From Linyphia triangularis (Eukaryota > Arthropoda > Arachnida > Araneae > Linyphiidae): a stretch of 64,000 nt of DNA. Made by a program: the position numbers and the translations under genes. How positions within the stretch are numbered: position 1 is the first letter of the stretch; each line of letters opens with the position of its first letter. The stretch is from NCBI GenBank assembly GCA_963978545.1, contig OZ021722.1:8275401-8339400 (forward strand). Direction: 5' to 3'. The notes under the pieces were generated by a model. That model was not told where the DNA came from and ran no database searches. It saw only the letters and a list, made by a program, of their open reading frames with translations. Shown in pieces: positions 1 through 12,119 of this stretch.

Positions 1-660
1 TAGTATTCCTTAAATTTTTGTTTTCCTCTAAATTTTTACTTGCATTTTTCGATAATTTAATTAAAAAAATGGGGGAAAAAATAACAATCTTAAAACTGCA
101 TTTACATTTTTCGATAATTTCTTAAAAAAGAAAAGAAAAAGTTCTAAAATTACTAAAGTAGTACTTAAATTTTTCGTTATTTCCTAAAAACTTCCCATAA
201 AAATAGTAATGATAGTTAAAAATTCTGAAAATTCCCCGATTTTGTCTCCAACACCCGCTGAAAAAACTCCAATATTCTTCCAGATGAGAAAAATGGATTT
301 AATTAAATTCGCATGTTTGTTAAAATTATACTTTAATTATGTATTATAGTTTAATTGTTATTTTGCTAAAATGTTGTTTAATGTTCAATTTTGTGAAAAT
401 TGATTGTTTGCAGACTGCAGGAGCAAACAAGCTAATGTATCTGTGTTAGGAGCCTATCAGCTTCAAAAAAATATCCCTAGATGTTTTTGAATTGTCACTA
501 AAAGCGTTAGAATTATTCCTAAAATTTTAAATATTATCCCTAAAAGTTAGAATTATCTGCAATTTTTGGGAATAATCCCTAAAATATTCCTGAAGTTTTT
601 AGAATTATTCGTAAAATTCCTTCCTAAATTTTTTTAGAAAACTCGCTGCACACCCTTGTC
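1..660 (+). repeat. Dispersed repeat family A, copy 1
   Basis: AT-rich repeat made of many short phrases around CCTAAATTTTT and TTCCTAAAATTTT, with a recognisable middle (GGAGCCTATCAGCTTC near 450) and an end phrase TAGAAAACTCGCT near 638. The same order of phrases recurs near 13670-14015, 15060-15545 and 17640-17985, all on the + strand. No ORF, terminal repeat or TSD is visible. Probably an old non-autonomous element or decayed local duplication; class unknown. Confidence 0.6.
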
Positions 661-2023
661 TTCGCTGGATACCAATAAATAATTGCAGTAGGGCATTTGA
701 CCACACCTTACCTGGAATCGTTTCAGTGCCAAATCAGGTGAGTGTCTTGCGTGCCTAAGTTACATCTTGTTGCTGAGTTATCTGAATCGGTTGCTATCGG
801 TTTTTAATATTCCTGCTGTTTCGAAATTTAATGCGATTTGTTTTTATTAATTTGACGAATTTGGCTTTCTAGGTAATCTTAAGGTGTCGTGGCATTCTCA
901 TACTTGGCTTTGGCGTACAGCTAAAATATCGGGGCTTTAGGGTACAATGCCGTTACATAGCGTGGCTTTGGCGTACTTTAACACCTGCTAGGGAGAAAGA
1001 GAAGGAGGCGTGTCAATTTGACTCGGTGACGACTTTTGGGTCGCCATTTCCCTTTTTTCTGTGGATGATGTCCTTTTTTGCTATGGTTGGATTTTGTGTG
1101 AAGATTTTCGAGTTATTTGAGATATCGTGGAAGACATCATATTTTATTTGAATTTTACTTTATTTCATGAAATCGTAAAATTTTTCAAAATATTTGAAAT
1201 GGCTGGGGTTTGGACTGGAACTTACTAGCCAAAGATGTTAATCACTACAGCTATCCAGTTACTCTGAGAAGACTATTATTATTTATAAGAAGTTGATAAA
1301 CGCATGATTTTTGTCTTGAATAATTTCGTATAGAATTAATTTCTAAAATACCATTTGTATTTTAATGCAAGTTATATTGATAACTTAGAACTTTTCCATT
1401 TGTATTGGAAAACTTACATTTTATTTCTTGTTAATGTTAACAATATATAATATGAACTTATATAATGTTCTAATTTCATTACTTAGAAATGAAAGAAATT
1501 AGTATTATATATAGCTAGTATATATGAAATATCACAAATGCGTATTTTAGTGTTCGTGTTGCTAAGTACCATGCAAAAAAAGTTTCCGTACGTAATATGA
1601 ACATTAATTCTGACGTCTTCCACAACAAACTTGCAGTAAATTTTCAAAACTGAAGTGTACGCAGTTGTCACGAAGACATGATAGCATCAAATGTTTAATT
1701 TTAGCTTGTAGCTGATCGTCTTAAAATGGAGTTTTTAAATCTATTCGTGAGTTGGTGATTAAGTTATGATATGAGGATTTATCTATGAAAAAAATCAGCG
1801 AAATCTTTAATTTATTGAAGTCTTGTACATTATATTTTTGAAAGAACGATGAGCTTCAGAATTTTTAGGATATAGATCCGGAAGATCTTCAAAGATAAAA
1901 CGCTTGCATAAAAGAAATATCCTATAGTAAAGTTCAAGATAATCCGCGAATAAGTGCACCTTAAGTCACACATAGCTTAAAAATTGATAAAAACATTGAA
2001 GTGACATCTCAAACGGTGAGAAA
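661..2023. other. Anonymous AT-rich DNA
   Basis: No convincing gene. Around 880-990 the phrase TGGCTTTGGCGTAC occurs twice beside GGCTTTAGGGTACA. The reverse complement of these phrases appears near 2905-2975, so the two stretches may be degraded ends of one element spanning about 880-2975. The ORF on the minus strand at 1483-1671 looks like chance. Confidence 0.4.
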
Positions 2024-2745
2024 TCTATAATAATAAAACAAGCTGTGTGTCTGTCTGTGGATCTATAGAAACCTACTTAAAATTGGAGTAGAGCTCTGAA
2101 ATTTTCAACACAAGAAGTTTTGACCTTCTAATTTTATGTATGTCAAACAGATTGTTAAAATTTTAATTAGTTCTTTTAACTGAAATTTTCAACAAAAGTA
2201 GTTTTAGCCTTCTAATTGGACTTTTGAAAAACAGAACGTTAAAATTTTAATTAGTTATCTTTTAATTAATTTTCTTAATTAAATTTTTTTTTTTTTACAG
2301 AACGACTTCTGATAGGCTTACAGCTCTGACATTTTCAACATATGTAATTTTGGCCTTCTTATTGAACTATTAAAAAACAGAATTTTAAATTTGTTTTTAG
2401 TTTTTTTTTAATTATATAATAAATACTTGACAAAATGGTTTCTACTAAAGCTACAGTTCTGATATTTTCAACATTAGTAGTTTTAGCCTTCTAATAGGAA
2501 CTTTAAGAAACAGAATTTCAAATTTTTATTGAGTTCTTTTTAATTAAATTTTTTTTAATAACTATTTTACAAAAAAAAGCTCTGAAATTTTCCACATAAG
2601 TAGTTGTGGCCTTTTATTTGGCCTTCTAAAATATCGAATTTAAAATTTTTATTTAGTTCTTTTTTAATTAATTTTTTTAATTAATAAATATTTTACAGAA
2701 CGATTTCTAATAGCGCTACATTCAAAATTTAGAAGAGCGACCATA
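2024..2745 (+). mobile_element. Helitron-like element, 5' end with internal tandem repeats
   Basis: Begins A|TCTATAATAATAAAACAAG followed by a TGTCTGTCTG run, the same start as the elements at 29479 (+) and 11674 (-). A 5' TC after a host A is the Helitron rule. The body is five or six diverged units of about 125 bp, each carrying TTTTCAACATAAGTAGTTTT and CCTTCTAATTGGAC type phrases and an AATTAATT-rich tail. No Helitron 3' hairpin is seen before 2745, so this copy is 3' truncated. No coding capacity. Confidence 0.6.
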
Positions 2746-3244
2746 TTTGGTCACTAGTATTTGGTGATAGAATACAGTATTTGGAAAATGGACTGGTTCA
2801 GTATTTCAACCTATCCCTCTCCCTCTAAAATGAGTTCACAATGAGAAAAGTGTTTCTGGAGGAAGGGATAGTCAAAAGTCAAAACAGGTGCAATGGGAAT
2901 CTGTACCCTAAAGCCACGTGATCTTTTAGAATTATGCCAAAGCCACGTACGCCAGTGCCACGTAACCAATCTTAAGAGGAACTCTATTAGTAAGGATCAT
3001 TCTCTATACTCGTTATGTTACAATTTTTTAGCCTAGTTCAATTAGACTCTACTTTTGTATAAAGCTTTGGATATTTGGTCGGTTGGTACGAAAATGATCA
3101 CTTCATGAAATGGCATATATTAAAAACTCGAAAATAGCGTGTAATATATTTTCTTGGATATTTGAAATTCTTAGACCAGTGCTTATGCAGTGGCTCCATT
3201 TACAATAGTCTCTTGGGTTTTTTTTAATTTTCATTTATAATAGA
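2746..3244. other. Anonymous DNA with inverted GCCAAAGCCACGTACGCC phrase
   Basis: Holds, near 2905-2975, the reverse complement of the TGGCTTTGGCGTAC phrases found at about 880-990. Otherwise nothing recognisable. Confidence 0.35.
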
Positions 3245-4470
3245 CTAGCTGAATACCGGTGCTTTGCTACTAAATTTTACCTTTTTGCCGTTTGGTAATC
3301 AAAAGGCATTCATGCATTCCACATCTTGGATGTTTGATCCCGTTTCGACCCCTTGGAAATTTGTTTCATCAAAGTCGGAATACTTTAATTTATCTTTGTT
3401 TGTCCTCGTTGACATCTTTACAAATTTTATTATTGTAACTGTATTGAAAGTAGGGTATAGGGTTGTTCTTCGCATATGAAATGTTTTGACCCCATTTCTA
3501 CCCTTTACTATGAGTTAATCGAGATCGGAAGAGCCTTACTTTTTATAGGTTTAACCCTTGGTACCATTTTTCACTTTTTTTTTTTTTTACTTGCTGTTTA
3601 CTTTTTTCTGTACTCGCCCTTGTTGACATTTATACCAATTTTCAGAGTGGTGACTAAATTCAGAGTGGCCACAGAACCGGGAAAGCCTGGAAATCAGGGA
3701 AATGTCAGGGAACTTTTTAAAATTTCAGGAAAATCAGGGAAATTTGTATTGTTTAAGGCACGTTTAACCATATTTTGGCGCTATTTACACGGAGATTTGT
3801 AGTGGTAAGCCATTAGAAGTTTAATGTTGCGGAATAATTTAAACTTTTCATTACCAGCAAAACTATTTTCTAAAAAATTGCGTATTATCTCTTTAGCATA
3901 CATGCTCTATTTGATCAGAGTGTCTAGACATCTGGAAAACCTAAGAAAATTGGGGAAATTTGAAAAAAAAAGTTTGTCCTAAAATCAGGAAAATTTTAGA
4001 AATCTGTCGGGGGAAATCAGGGAATTATCAGGGAACTTTTTTTTCAGAATTTTGTGGCCACCCTGTAAATTGGAAGTAGAATTTTGAAATATTCTTTTTT
4101 GGAACATTTCTTTCTATTGAAATATTTCTTTTCACCCTTTAAAATTAATTAATAGATATTGGAGTGACTTGTCCTTGTTTGACATTTATACTGAATCTCA
4201 GAACTGTGACTACATTGTAAGTGGACCATTTGAAGATTCTTTTGGAACGTTCGATCCCTTTTCGACCCTTTAAATTTGGTTAATAGACAACGGAATAGCT
4301 TATTTTTTCTATTTTAGTTCTTGTTGACATTTACATCAATTATTAGGGTTATAGTTGCATTGGGAGGGGCACATTCGAATATCTCTTGTTTGGAACGTTT
4401 GACCCCTTTTCGAACCCTTAAAATTGGTGAATCGTGATTGGAACAGCTTACTTTTTCTGTGTTTGTAACT
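3245..4470 (-). repeat. ~150-bp tandem repeat block behind a Helitron-like 3' end (minus)
   Basis: Starts A|CTAGCTGAATACCGGTGC. Read on the minus strand this is a Helitron-type 3' end (CTAG before T), matching the one at 10481. The body repeats a unit anchored on TTGACCCCTTTTCGACCC near 3335, 3486, 4248 and 4400 (spacing about 151 bp), with a weaker unit near 4128. A family B MITE (3661-4065) interrupts one unit. The two short ORFs here (3264-3479, 3476-3802) run through the repeat and are not genes. Confidence 0.5.
3661..4065 (+). mobile_element. Family B MITE (hAT-like), copy 1
   Basis: A 405-bp non-autonomous element with ends CAGAGTGGCCAC and GTGGCCACCCTG, which are inverted repeats. It is flanked on both sides by TAAATT (3655-3660 and 4066-4071) and splits a unit of the 150-bp tandem repeat, which supports the boundaries. 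The interior is rich in AATCAGGGAAATGTCAGGG phrases. The CAG..GTGGC ends suggest hAT, but the visible duplication is 6 bp rather than the usual 8, so the class is inferred. Confidence 0.7.
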
Positions 4471-6357
4471 TTTTGAGCAGAATATACTTTATTAAAAATT
4501 TGTATATAGACATGATGCCTGAAAACAAATTTTCAAAGGTCCTTAAAAACATTGATTAGGTCCTTAAACGTCACTGAAAAGTCATTGATTTTCATTCTGT
4601 GATTTGAGTGAGAACCCTGGTTAATATATTTGAGCAATTTTTGATTCAAACAATGTTGTATAAAAGGATAAACATAAATAACATGCAACCTTTGTATAAA
4701 ACTGTTGTTTTATTAAATAATAAGTAATTATTAAAAAGGTTAATTTTTTAAAAAAAATAGAAACATGTTTTTTTCTTCGCTTTTTCCTCCACCCCCCCCC
4801 CCCCCCCCCCTATTAGAATTATCATGGTCGAAAAACACTCCACAGTTATTTTCATTCCATTTTGGTTTTTGGTTCTCAATATTTTAGCAAATATGTAAAA
4901 AAAGCTCACTTTAAGGGACTTTGTAATAGATTACGTCTTGAAGCATGCAAAACGTTCGATTCTTCCCTGCTGCTAAGAAATTTGCCCTCAAAATGGGCCA
5001 AAACGTTTTCGCTCATAAGTGACGTATTTTTCATATAATGAACTGTTATTTGGTATCTAGGGTGAATCGGGTTTTTATTCGAAATCGAATGAAAATATAA
5101 GGGTTCATATTGAATTTTTTTATGATAGGGTGCTATACTAAGTAAATTTACCACTAAGAATTTTTTTTTTTTTTGCACCAGACATAGAAAATCGTAACCG
5201 TAATTATACGATAATTAGAACCGAAGATACAGTCATCGTTCGGATATTCTTCTTTTTCTTGTGTTTTCCAATTTTCTGAATTGTGGATAATTAGTGATGA
5301 GTGAGTCAATCGGTGAGTGTTTATAGATAGAGGTTGACATTAAATGAAGACAATTTTTGTCTTTTCATTAAGTGATTTGTATCTACTTAAAAAATGTCAA
5401 GGTTTTTGTACAAAGTAGTTTATGAATGAAATGGGCTAAAAGATTGCAACATTGCGAGTTTAGTGAATGATCCTTACGAGGACTTGCTCTGAAAATAAGA
5501 GTGTCAAGAGACTCGTGTCAGAGAAATAATTTCTTTCTCTAGATGATTAACACTGAAGCGCATACGGTTTTGTAGTTGAAAAAAGTAGCTTGTTAGTCAC
5601 CTGGTTTAATGTTAAAACAAATTAAAATGATTGTTCGAACATATCGCCGCTATTGTGAACCAAGGACGCAACAGCAAATTTTGTTAAAACGGAGTTAAGG
5701 TCTCTATTGTGTCAAGGAATACCTAGCCCGCCGAAAGACCGAACTGTAACACTTATAATGACAATATTACGGTACTTCTAAGTTGATAGGCGCCACTAAG
5801 TTTATAGTGAAATGAAGTTGGTTTTTCGTGTTTCCTGAAAATTACTTTTCGTAGGTGTGTCATTCACCAGAGTGGTCGTTGTTTCCTACCTTTACATATA
5901 TTTGGACAGGAGAAAATAATGCCGCTCGTTAAATGGTTGGCTGGAGCTGATTGCTTAGATTTTTCATATTCGCCACGGCGAATGTTTGCTATATTGTATT
6001 TTTTTCCCCCCTGACGTCTTTGTTTTTTCGGAAGATAAGCTACTATCTTCCTTTATAAATGAGGTAGGATGCGCTTCTTCAAATACTGTAGTTATTGGGA
6101 GCAATGTTCAAAATATTGAAGAATGCATGCATCCTTAAAACAAAAAATTTCTTTTAAAAAGGGCTAATGCATAGAAATAAAAAGCCTCAGTTACTGAAGT
6201 AAGTTCCTTTGCGTACTATTGTTAACAGTATTTCAGTAATTTTTTTTTCTAAAAGCATTCAATTCTCCATTTGTAGATGGCATCACTAGAGATAGCTGGC
6301 AACCAATTATTACGCGGTATAATTTTCCCCTTGTCCGAATGCATGTAAATGTAGGAA
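4471..6357. other. Anonymous DNA with a C homopolymer
   Basis: No recognisable gene. A run of 19 C residues lies at 4792-4810. The minus-strand ORF at 4906-5178 has no family resemblance. Near 6277 there is TAGATGGCATCAC, close to the motif clustered at 16.3-18.3 kb. Confidence 0.4.
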
Positions 6358-6657
6358 ATCGTAAAAAAAAAACTTTTTTTGAAATTCAAAATTTCAAGTT
6401 GATAAAAAGTTACCACTATGCTCACATATACTTTGTAATTTTTTTTTAGTTCAATTGAAAAATATTTAGGTCCCCGGAATTCCATTTAACATTTAGGTCT
6501 CTACATGAAAACCTTATTACTTTCAATTGTGTGTGTGTGTGCGCGCAATATGCATAATTTACGATTTTCAACCAATTCTGTAGGTTAATTTCAATGATTT
6601 ATTTAAAGTGTAGTTATAGCAGTACAGCGTTTTGAAATATCGAAAATATTTTATGAA

Positions 6658-8230
6658 ATGACCTATACTAAACTCAAGTGTCATGTCACTTCCGCACGAC
6701 CTTGGAGGGCCCAACCAAATAAGACTCTAGGTTTGAGACATGAAGGTAACGTTATTGAAATTCATTCTATGTCACAGAGTTCGAGTGATGAAAGTGTATT
6801 TGATAGTAAAAAGCTTTTACCAGAAGAAAAGTCAGAAAGTTCAATTATTTCGCTGAAACAAGGACTGCCAAAAAACTACTCTTTTTCTAGAGCAGCGTCA
6901 GCCACTAGGCGGCCCGCGAGAGCTTTTACTCCGGCCCGCCGGCAGTAGAACAAAAATCAAATTTTGCCGAAATAATTTTAATTTGTCTACTACAGTATGT
7001 GTTCACTACCAAAAAAGCGTTTTCCATTAAGTGGCCCGTGTCAGTATGTCTGAAAATCCTTTTTTTTTTTCCTGAGACTGTCAGCGAGAAAAAAAAAAAC
7101 AATAGTTTAAATTATTACCAATGACGCATTGCTTAGTTTTGTACTTAATGATATCATACCCCCTGGATTCGTGAATGCCACAATTCGATTTCTGCTTTTC
7201 TGAATGTGATGGGCAAGAGTTAAGGGTTTTAACGCATAAAAAAAGTATCACGATCTCCGACTCCAGTGCAATAATGACGTCGAAAACTAGATTTAAACTC
7301 AAAGTAGATAGTGAAAAGCGGATCGGCCGTCATCGTCTGGCAATTAACATCGACTAAAATGAAAGATTTAGGAGGTAATATCTTTATTGATTATGAGTTT
7401 ATGTCAAGTCACAATGTAATATTGTCACAAAAGATTAACTTCTTTTATGAATTTGATTTACGATGTAAAGAAATTTTTTTTAATCATTTGAAACAAGAAT
7501 CAAATATCAATTGTTATTTTATTTATATAAAAAAGTTAAGTTATTGTTTCAGTTTTCAAAATTGTTTTATATTGTTGAATCTTTAGTAATTATCACATTT
7601 CTAGCATTGAACATATGTAGTAAAGCAATATATTTACTAGCGTATTCAGTATAAATCTGCGACCCGCGGAAAGTTCCAACATAAGTCATGCGGCCGTCTC
7701 TAAAAGTTAGTGGCGAACGCTGTTCTAGAGTATGTGCCGTAGAGCAATTTCCATTAGAGCAAAAGTTCAATTATCAATTGCTTTTTTGTGAGATTTAAAT
7801 GTTGTAAACCTAGAAAATCATGCAGTGGTAGTAGATAAATCGAAGATTATTCGTGAAAGGTTAAAATACCATCGAGGTATTAGTTCAACTATTTTTTACT
7901 CTCTTTGTATAATTGAAATGATGAAGCAATAAGTATAGAAATTGTGAGTAGTAATTATTGCTGCATAAATAAACTCTAGTTATGACATGTCATTCCATTG
8001 CTATTGTGGACTGCCAATCAATAAGATCGATGTATTTTTTATTTTTTTTTGCCTCAAAAGGAATTTTTCCTGGTAGCAAATTTGTAGAACTTTTTGTATC
8101 CTTTTGCTTGTCAGACATCGAGTATGTTTTCTTGAGTCAAGCAACATTCAAAAGGAGATGTTCTGAGTTAACCATAAAAGCACTTTTTTGTAGAGTTGAT
8201 TGAACAAGAGGCTTCAGGTCATTTTCTAAA
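6658..8230 (+). pseudogene. Broken transposon-derived gene, left arm
   Basis: Opens with a 78-codon reading stretch (6658-6892) that is then interrupted by the nested hAT. Its reading resumes after 7731 with a segment containing VVDKSKIIRERLKYHR near 7825-7870, then stops and frameshifts. The right arm has the same sequence in opposite orientation. An acidic/Ser-rich stretch and the basic 'DKxKIxRERxK' segment resemble uncharacterised repeat-derived proteins I have met in arthropods, but I cannot name the family. The last 18 residues of the 96-aa ORF are contributed by the inserted hAT. Confidence 0.5.
6893..7722. mobile_element. hAT element nested in palindrome left arm
   Basis: Flanked by an exact 8-bp TSD TTCTAGAG (6885-6892 and 7723-7730). 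Terminal inverted repeats are CAGCGTCAGCCACTA at the left and TAGTGGCGAACGCTG at the right. The right arm of the palindrome has the uninterrupted site near 9120-9135, a built-in empty-site control. Length is 830 bp. GC-rich subterminal sequence (GGCGGCCCGCGAG near 6908) is typical of hAT ends. Short ORFs inside (7175-7357, 7311-7586) match nothing I recognise; this is a non-autonomous copy. Confidence 0.88.
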
Positions 8231-8349
8231 TACTTTGTGTATTGTATCCTAAAAATGTTTTTTTGACACATAGATAATTCTAGGATGACATTATATTGTA
8301 AACTATAAGGGAATATAAATTTTCATTACTTTTTTAAACTGCGAGGTTG

Positions 8350-9430
8350 GATTAAGTGGTACAATATTTAAACGGAAGATTTAATTTGCCATTTTCAGTC
8401 ATCTTGAATGGGAGATGTTTCCAGGGTTTCTGCTTGCTAAACCTTACGTGGATTTGCTTGTTAGTACAACCCGACATATTTTCCAATATTTGTGGTCGTT
8501 GCTGGAAAAACACTATTGATGTTATTGTATTCAACAACTGGTAAATCTCGACAACTTGTTAAACGTTTTTCTATTGGACAGTAAAAGTATTCAAGGAATT
8601 GAACCATCGAGACTAATCGTAACTTTCATAAGAGGCAATTCGTTTAAATGATGTAAACAAACAACGCCCTGTACTGGTTATTTTAAGGTATTTTTGAATA
8701 ATGAAATTGATCAATTATAGACTTCAGTCTTTCATGCTATACAATCATAACCATGACCTTGAATAGTTTTCTCATCAATGCAGCTGTCTTTCATGAATTG
8801 TATTGATAATACTACGATTCGTCCAGAGCCACTGTCTGGAGTTGCGTGTCTAAAATATGCTGAATAGATCTCATACCAAAGATGCGTGTTCTCTTTTATT
8901 TATGAGACCACGTTTACTATTTACAATTTCTATACTTATTAAACTTTTGATTATATAGAGTGAAAAATAGTTGGAACTAATACATCGATGGTATTTTACC
9001 CTTTCACGAAAAACCTTCTATTTTTCCTTTACCACTGCCTGGTTTTCTAGTGTTGCAACATTTAAATCCAGCAAAAGAGCACTTGCTAATTGAGCTTCTG
9101 CTATAATGGAAATTGCTGTACAGCACATGCTCTAGAAAAAAGAGTATTTTTTCTGGTAGTTCTTACTTCACTGAAATAATTAAACTTTCTGGCTTTTCCC
9201 TGGTAGAAACATTTTACTATCAAGTACACTGTCATCCCTCGAACTTTGTGACATTGAATCATTTTCAATAACGTTACCTTCATGTCTCAAACCTAAAGTC
9301 TTTGTTGGTTGGATGCTCCAAGTTCGTGCAGAAATCGCATAACTTAATACTCGAGTTTAGTATATGCCATTTCATAAAATGTTATTCCCGATATTTCAAA
9401 ATGTTGCACTACTGTACCAAGACCATAAAT
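8350..9430 (-). pseudogene. Broken transposon-derived gene, right arm
   Basis: Mirror copy of the left-arm gene. Reading leftward from about 9377, pieces in different frames include a Ser/Lys-rich start, the equivalent of the DKxKI segment near 9010, then near 8560-8670 GVVCLHHLNELPL followed by ISLDGS, a frameshift, and CPIEKRLTSCRDLPVVEY. The phrase 'CLLHxNELPL...LDG...GPIGKxL...C..LPVV' recurs in uncharacterised, probably transposon-encoded arthropod proteins as I recall them. Several stops and at least two frameshifts make it inactive. It reaches further toward the C-terminus than the left arm does. Confidence 0.5.
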
Positions 9431-9820
9431 AAAATAATTGCAAACTAACCAAAATAATGGGTTGTTAATTGAAAAGTATCCGTATTTTGTAAAAAATAAA
9501 TTAGAAATTAAGATTTTCATCTAGATTCCGGGAGACCTAAATGCTATATAGTAGATCTAATTTTTTTATTACTGCTAATTAATATTGTAAACTTTTACAT
9601 TTTTATTTTTGAAAATACAAATTTGTTTTTAAAAAAATTAAAAATCTTTGTTTTTGTCAAAAAAAATATCAAACTTTAGGTCCATTTTGGGAGACCTAAA
9701 TATTTTTCAATTGAGCCATAAAATTTTGTTTAGTAAATATGTGAGCATAGTGACGACTTTTTTATCAGCTTGAAAATATGTATTTCCAAAACAAGTTTTT
9801 ATTTTCGATACGACCTTTTG

Positions 9821-10234
9821 CAGAGTGCTCACAGAACCTGGAAGCAGGGAAATGTCGGGAGTTTTCTGATTCTGCTGGGAAAAACTCGTTTCTGATTCCG
9901 GGAGAAATGTCGGAATTTTTAAAAAAAAATTTCCTGAAAATCAGGATTTTCTTAGTTTTGAAGATACGTATCCTTATTTTGGTGCCATTTGTCAGAGAAT
10001 TGTGATGGTAATCCTTAGAAATACGGAATAATCTTCGTTGCCGCCAAAATTATTTTTTAAAAAGTGGCATATTATCTCCTTAGCATTCATGTTCTATTAG
10101 ATCAGGATCATCTGGAAATCCTGGGAATGTTGAGGAAATTTGGAGGGAAAAAAATGTCGAAAAATCGGGATTCTTTAGATATCCATCAGGGCATTATCAA
10201 AGGAATTTTTTTTCTGAATTTTGTGGCCATCCTG
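9821..10234 (+). mobile_element. Family B MITE, copy 2
   Basis: Starts CAGAGTGCTCACAGAACC and ends GTGGCCATCCTG, with the family's GGGAAATGTCGGGA interior and the shared CATTCATGTTCTATTAGATC block near 10083. No clear TSD. It begins a few bases outside the palindrome. Confidence 0.7.
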
Positions 10235-10480
10235 GTTCACCATGGCGGCGATGTATTGTTTTTATGCCTCACCTTTCTAGAAAATAGGATTAATGTGTTT
10301 AGAATTTGTTCACCCAAATGTTGTACTTTTGTCAATTTTTCTGTGGATTGGTGGGGGGGGGGGGAACACTTTAAAATACTTAAAACATCTGTTGTCTGTT
10401 TCTGTTAAAAAAGACTAATTATATACGTACTGTTTCCCTAAACTATAAAATTAGTTGAACCTCCTATCCTATATTTATAA
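10235..10480. other. Anonymous spacer
   Basis: Contains a G run at about 10353-10362. Nothing else recognised. Confidence 0.4.
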
Positions 10481-11674
10481 CTAGCTGAATACCCGTGCTT
10501 CGCCACGAAATTTTACCATGTGAAATATTTTAGCCAGCTGTGAGGGCCCACGTTGTGGAAATCCGTCATTAGTGTATAGGCTCCAATTTTTGGCGCTTCA
10601 CTCGCTGGTAGGTTCATCGCAACGCAAAATCGACCTCGCTTCGCTCGCTGAAAAAGTCATTGACATATAAGCACATGCTTACTTAACTCGTTGAAAGGTT
10701 CATTGCTATGCAAACATGAGCTCTCTTTGCTCGATGGAAGATTCATTGCTGCGTAAAAACTAATTGCTACGTAAAGTCTTAATATTAGAAGCCCCTCCCT
10801 TGTCGAGAAACAATAAAAAAAAAAAAATCCCGTTAATAACTGTAATATAACCCCCTTTAAGAGTATTTTAACACGTGATGTTTGTAAAAAGCAAAATTTG
10901 AAGGTCAAAACTACTTCTGTTGAAACTTTCAAAACTCTAGGCCTATTAGAAGAAGCTTTTTGTGAAAATTTCAAATAAAAATTCATTAAAAACAAATTAA
11001 AATTTTAACGTTCTTTTTGTGAAAAATCCAACTAGAAGGCCAAAACTATTTGTGTTGAAAATTTCAAAAATCTAGCCCAGTTAGAAATCGTTTTGTAAAA
11101 TATTTGTTAATTAATAAAAAAAAAATTCAAACTTCTGTTTTTCAAAAGTCCAATTAAAAGGCTAAAACTACTTATGTTGAAAATTTAAGAGCTGTAGCCC
11201 TATTAGAAATCGTTTTGTAAAATATATATTAATTAAAAAAATTAATTAGATAGGAACTAAATAAAAATTTAAAATTCTGTTTTGGCCAAATTATTGGTCT
11301 TTTAAAAAACTACTTATGTTGAAAATTTCAGAACCGTAGCCCTATTAGAAGTTTTGTATAAAATGAATTGTTAAGAAAATTAATTAAAAAATAACTAAAA
11401 TTTAACATTCTGGTTTTCAAAAGTCAATTAGAAGGCTAAAACTAAGTTGAAAATTTCAGAGTTGCATCTCTATTTGAAGTCACTTTGTAAAAAAAATAAA
11501 TTAATTAAAAAAAATTAATTAAAAGAGAACTAATTGAAATTTTAACATTCTGTTTGACATGCATAAAATTAGAAAGCCAAAACTTCTAATGTTGAAAATT
11601 TCAGAGCTCTACTCCAATTTTAATAGGTGTCTATAGAGCCACAGACAGACAGCTTGTTTTATTATATTTATAGA
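10481..11674 (-). mobile_element. Helitron-like element (minus strand)
   Basis: On the minus strand it starts A|TCTATAAATATAATAAAAC (at 11674), has a TGTCTGTCTG run, then diverged ~125-bp units with CTTCTAATTGGAC phrases. It ends with a short hairpin (CGTG loop CACG) and CTAG|T at 10481. TC at the 5' end, a hairpin followed by CTRR at the 3' end, insertion between A and T, and no TSD or inverted termini together fit Helitrons. No helicase ORF, so non-autonomous. The 3' end CTAGCTGAATACCCGTGC also occurs at 3245. Confidence 0.7.
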
Positions 11675-12119
11675 TTTGAAATTTTAAATGTTGTATAAGG
11701 TTACTCGGATACAGACCATTAGCAGAATTGAAATCGTTCAAACGAGACATTTCAAGTAATCCTATTGCTACTTCCAAACTATATCGTTTATCAAAAATTA
11801 AATATATGCATTTGGGGGATCACGCGGAATACTTGGATATCAGGAAACACGTTTCGTCATAGTATATTGAGAGAAGTGCAAAATACGTCTTTGGAGTTCA
11901 TGCTGAAATTTAAATGAATTAACACGAAATTATACTAAAAAATATTAAGTGTCGGAGGTTTAATTGGTTTAATTTTTTAGGGGAATAACACATATCAGGC
12001 GAGAAACAATGTCCCATAGACCCAATGCTTTATTTTTTCATTCACGATTTCACCCGGAGTATTGCTTTGAAGCATATGAAACTATCATCAGTAATAAAAG
12101 TTCATTCATTAGTCAATTT
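11675..12119. other. Anonymous spacer
   Basis: AT-rich; no gene, repeat family or motif recognised. Confidence 0.4.

Larger units (their letters stand above)
6358..9810. repeat. Large imperfect palindrome (tail-to-tail inverted duplication)
   Basis: Left-arm segments at 6358-6480, 6600-6892 and 7723-8000 reappear as reverse complement at about 9690-9810, 9119-9430 and 8870-9118. For example GGTAACGTTATTGAAA near 6745 matches TTTCAATAACGTTACC near 9264. Arm similarity is high but imperfect. The left arm holds one extra block (6893-7722) explained by a nested hAT insertion. Both arms carry the same broken gene, reading inward, so this is either a foldback-type transposon or two copies in inverted order. 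Confidence 0.8.

Noticed and set aside
3264..3802. Two consecutive + ORFs
   Set aside because: Fall in the 150-bp tandem repeat and family B MITE.
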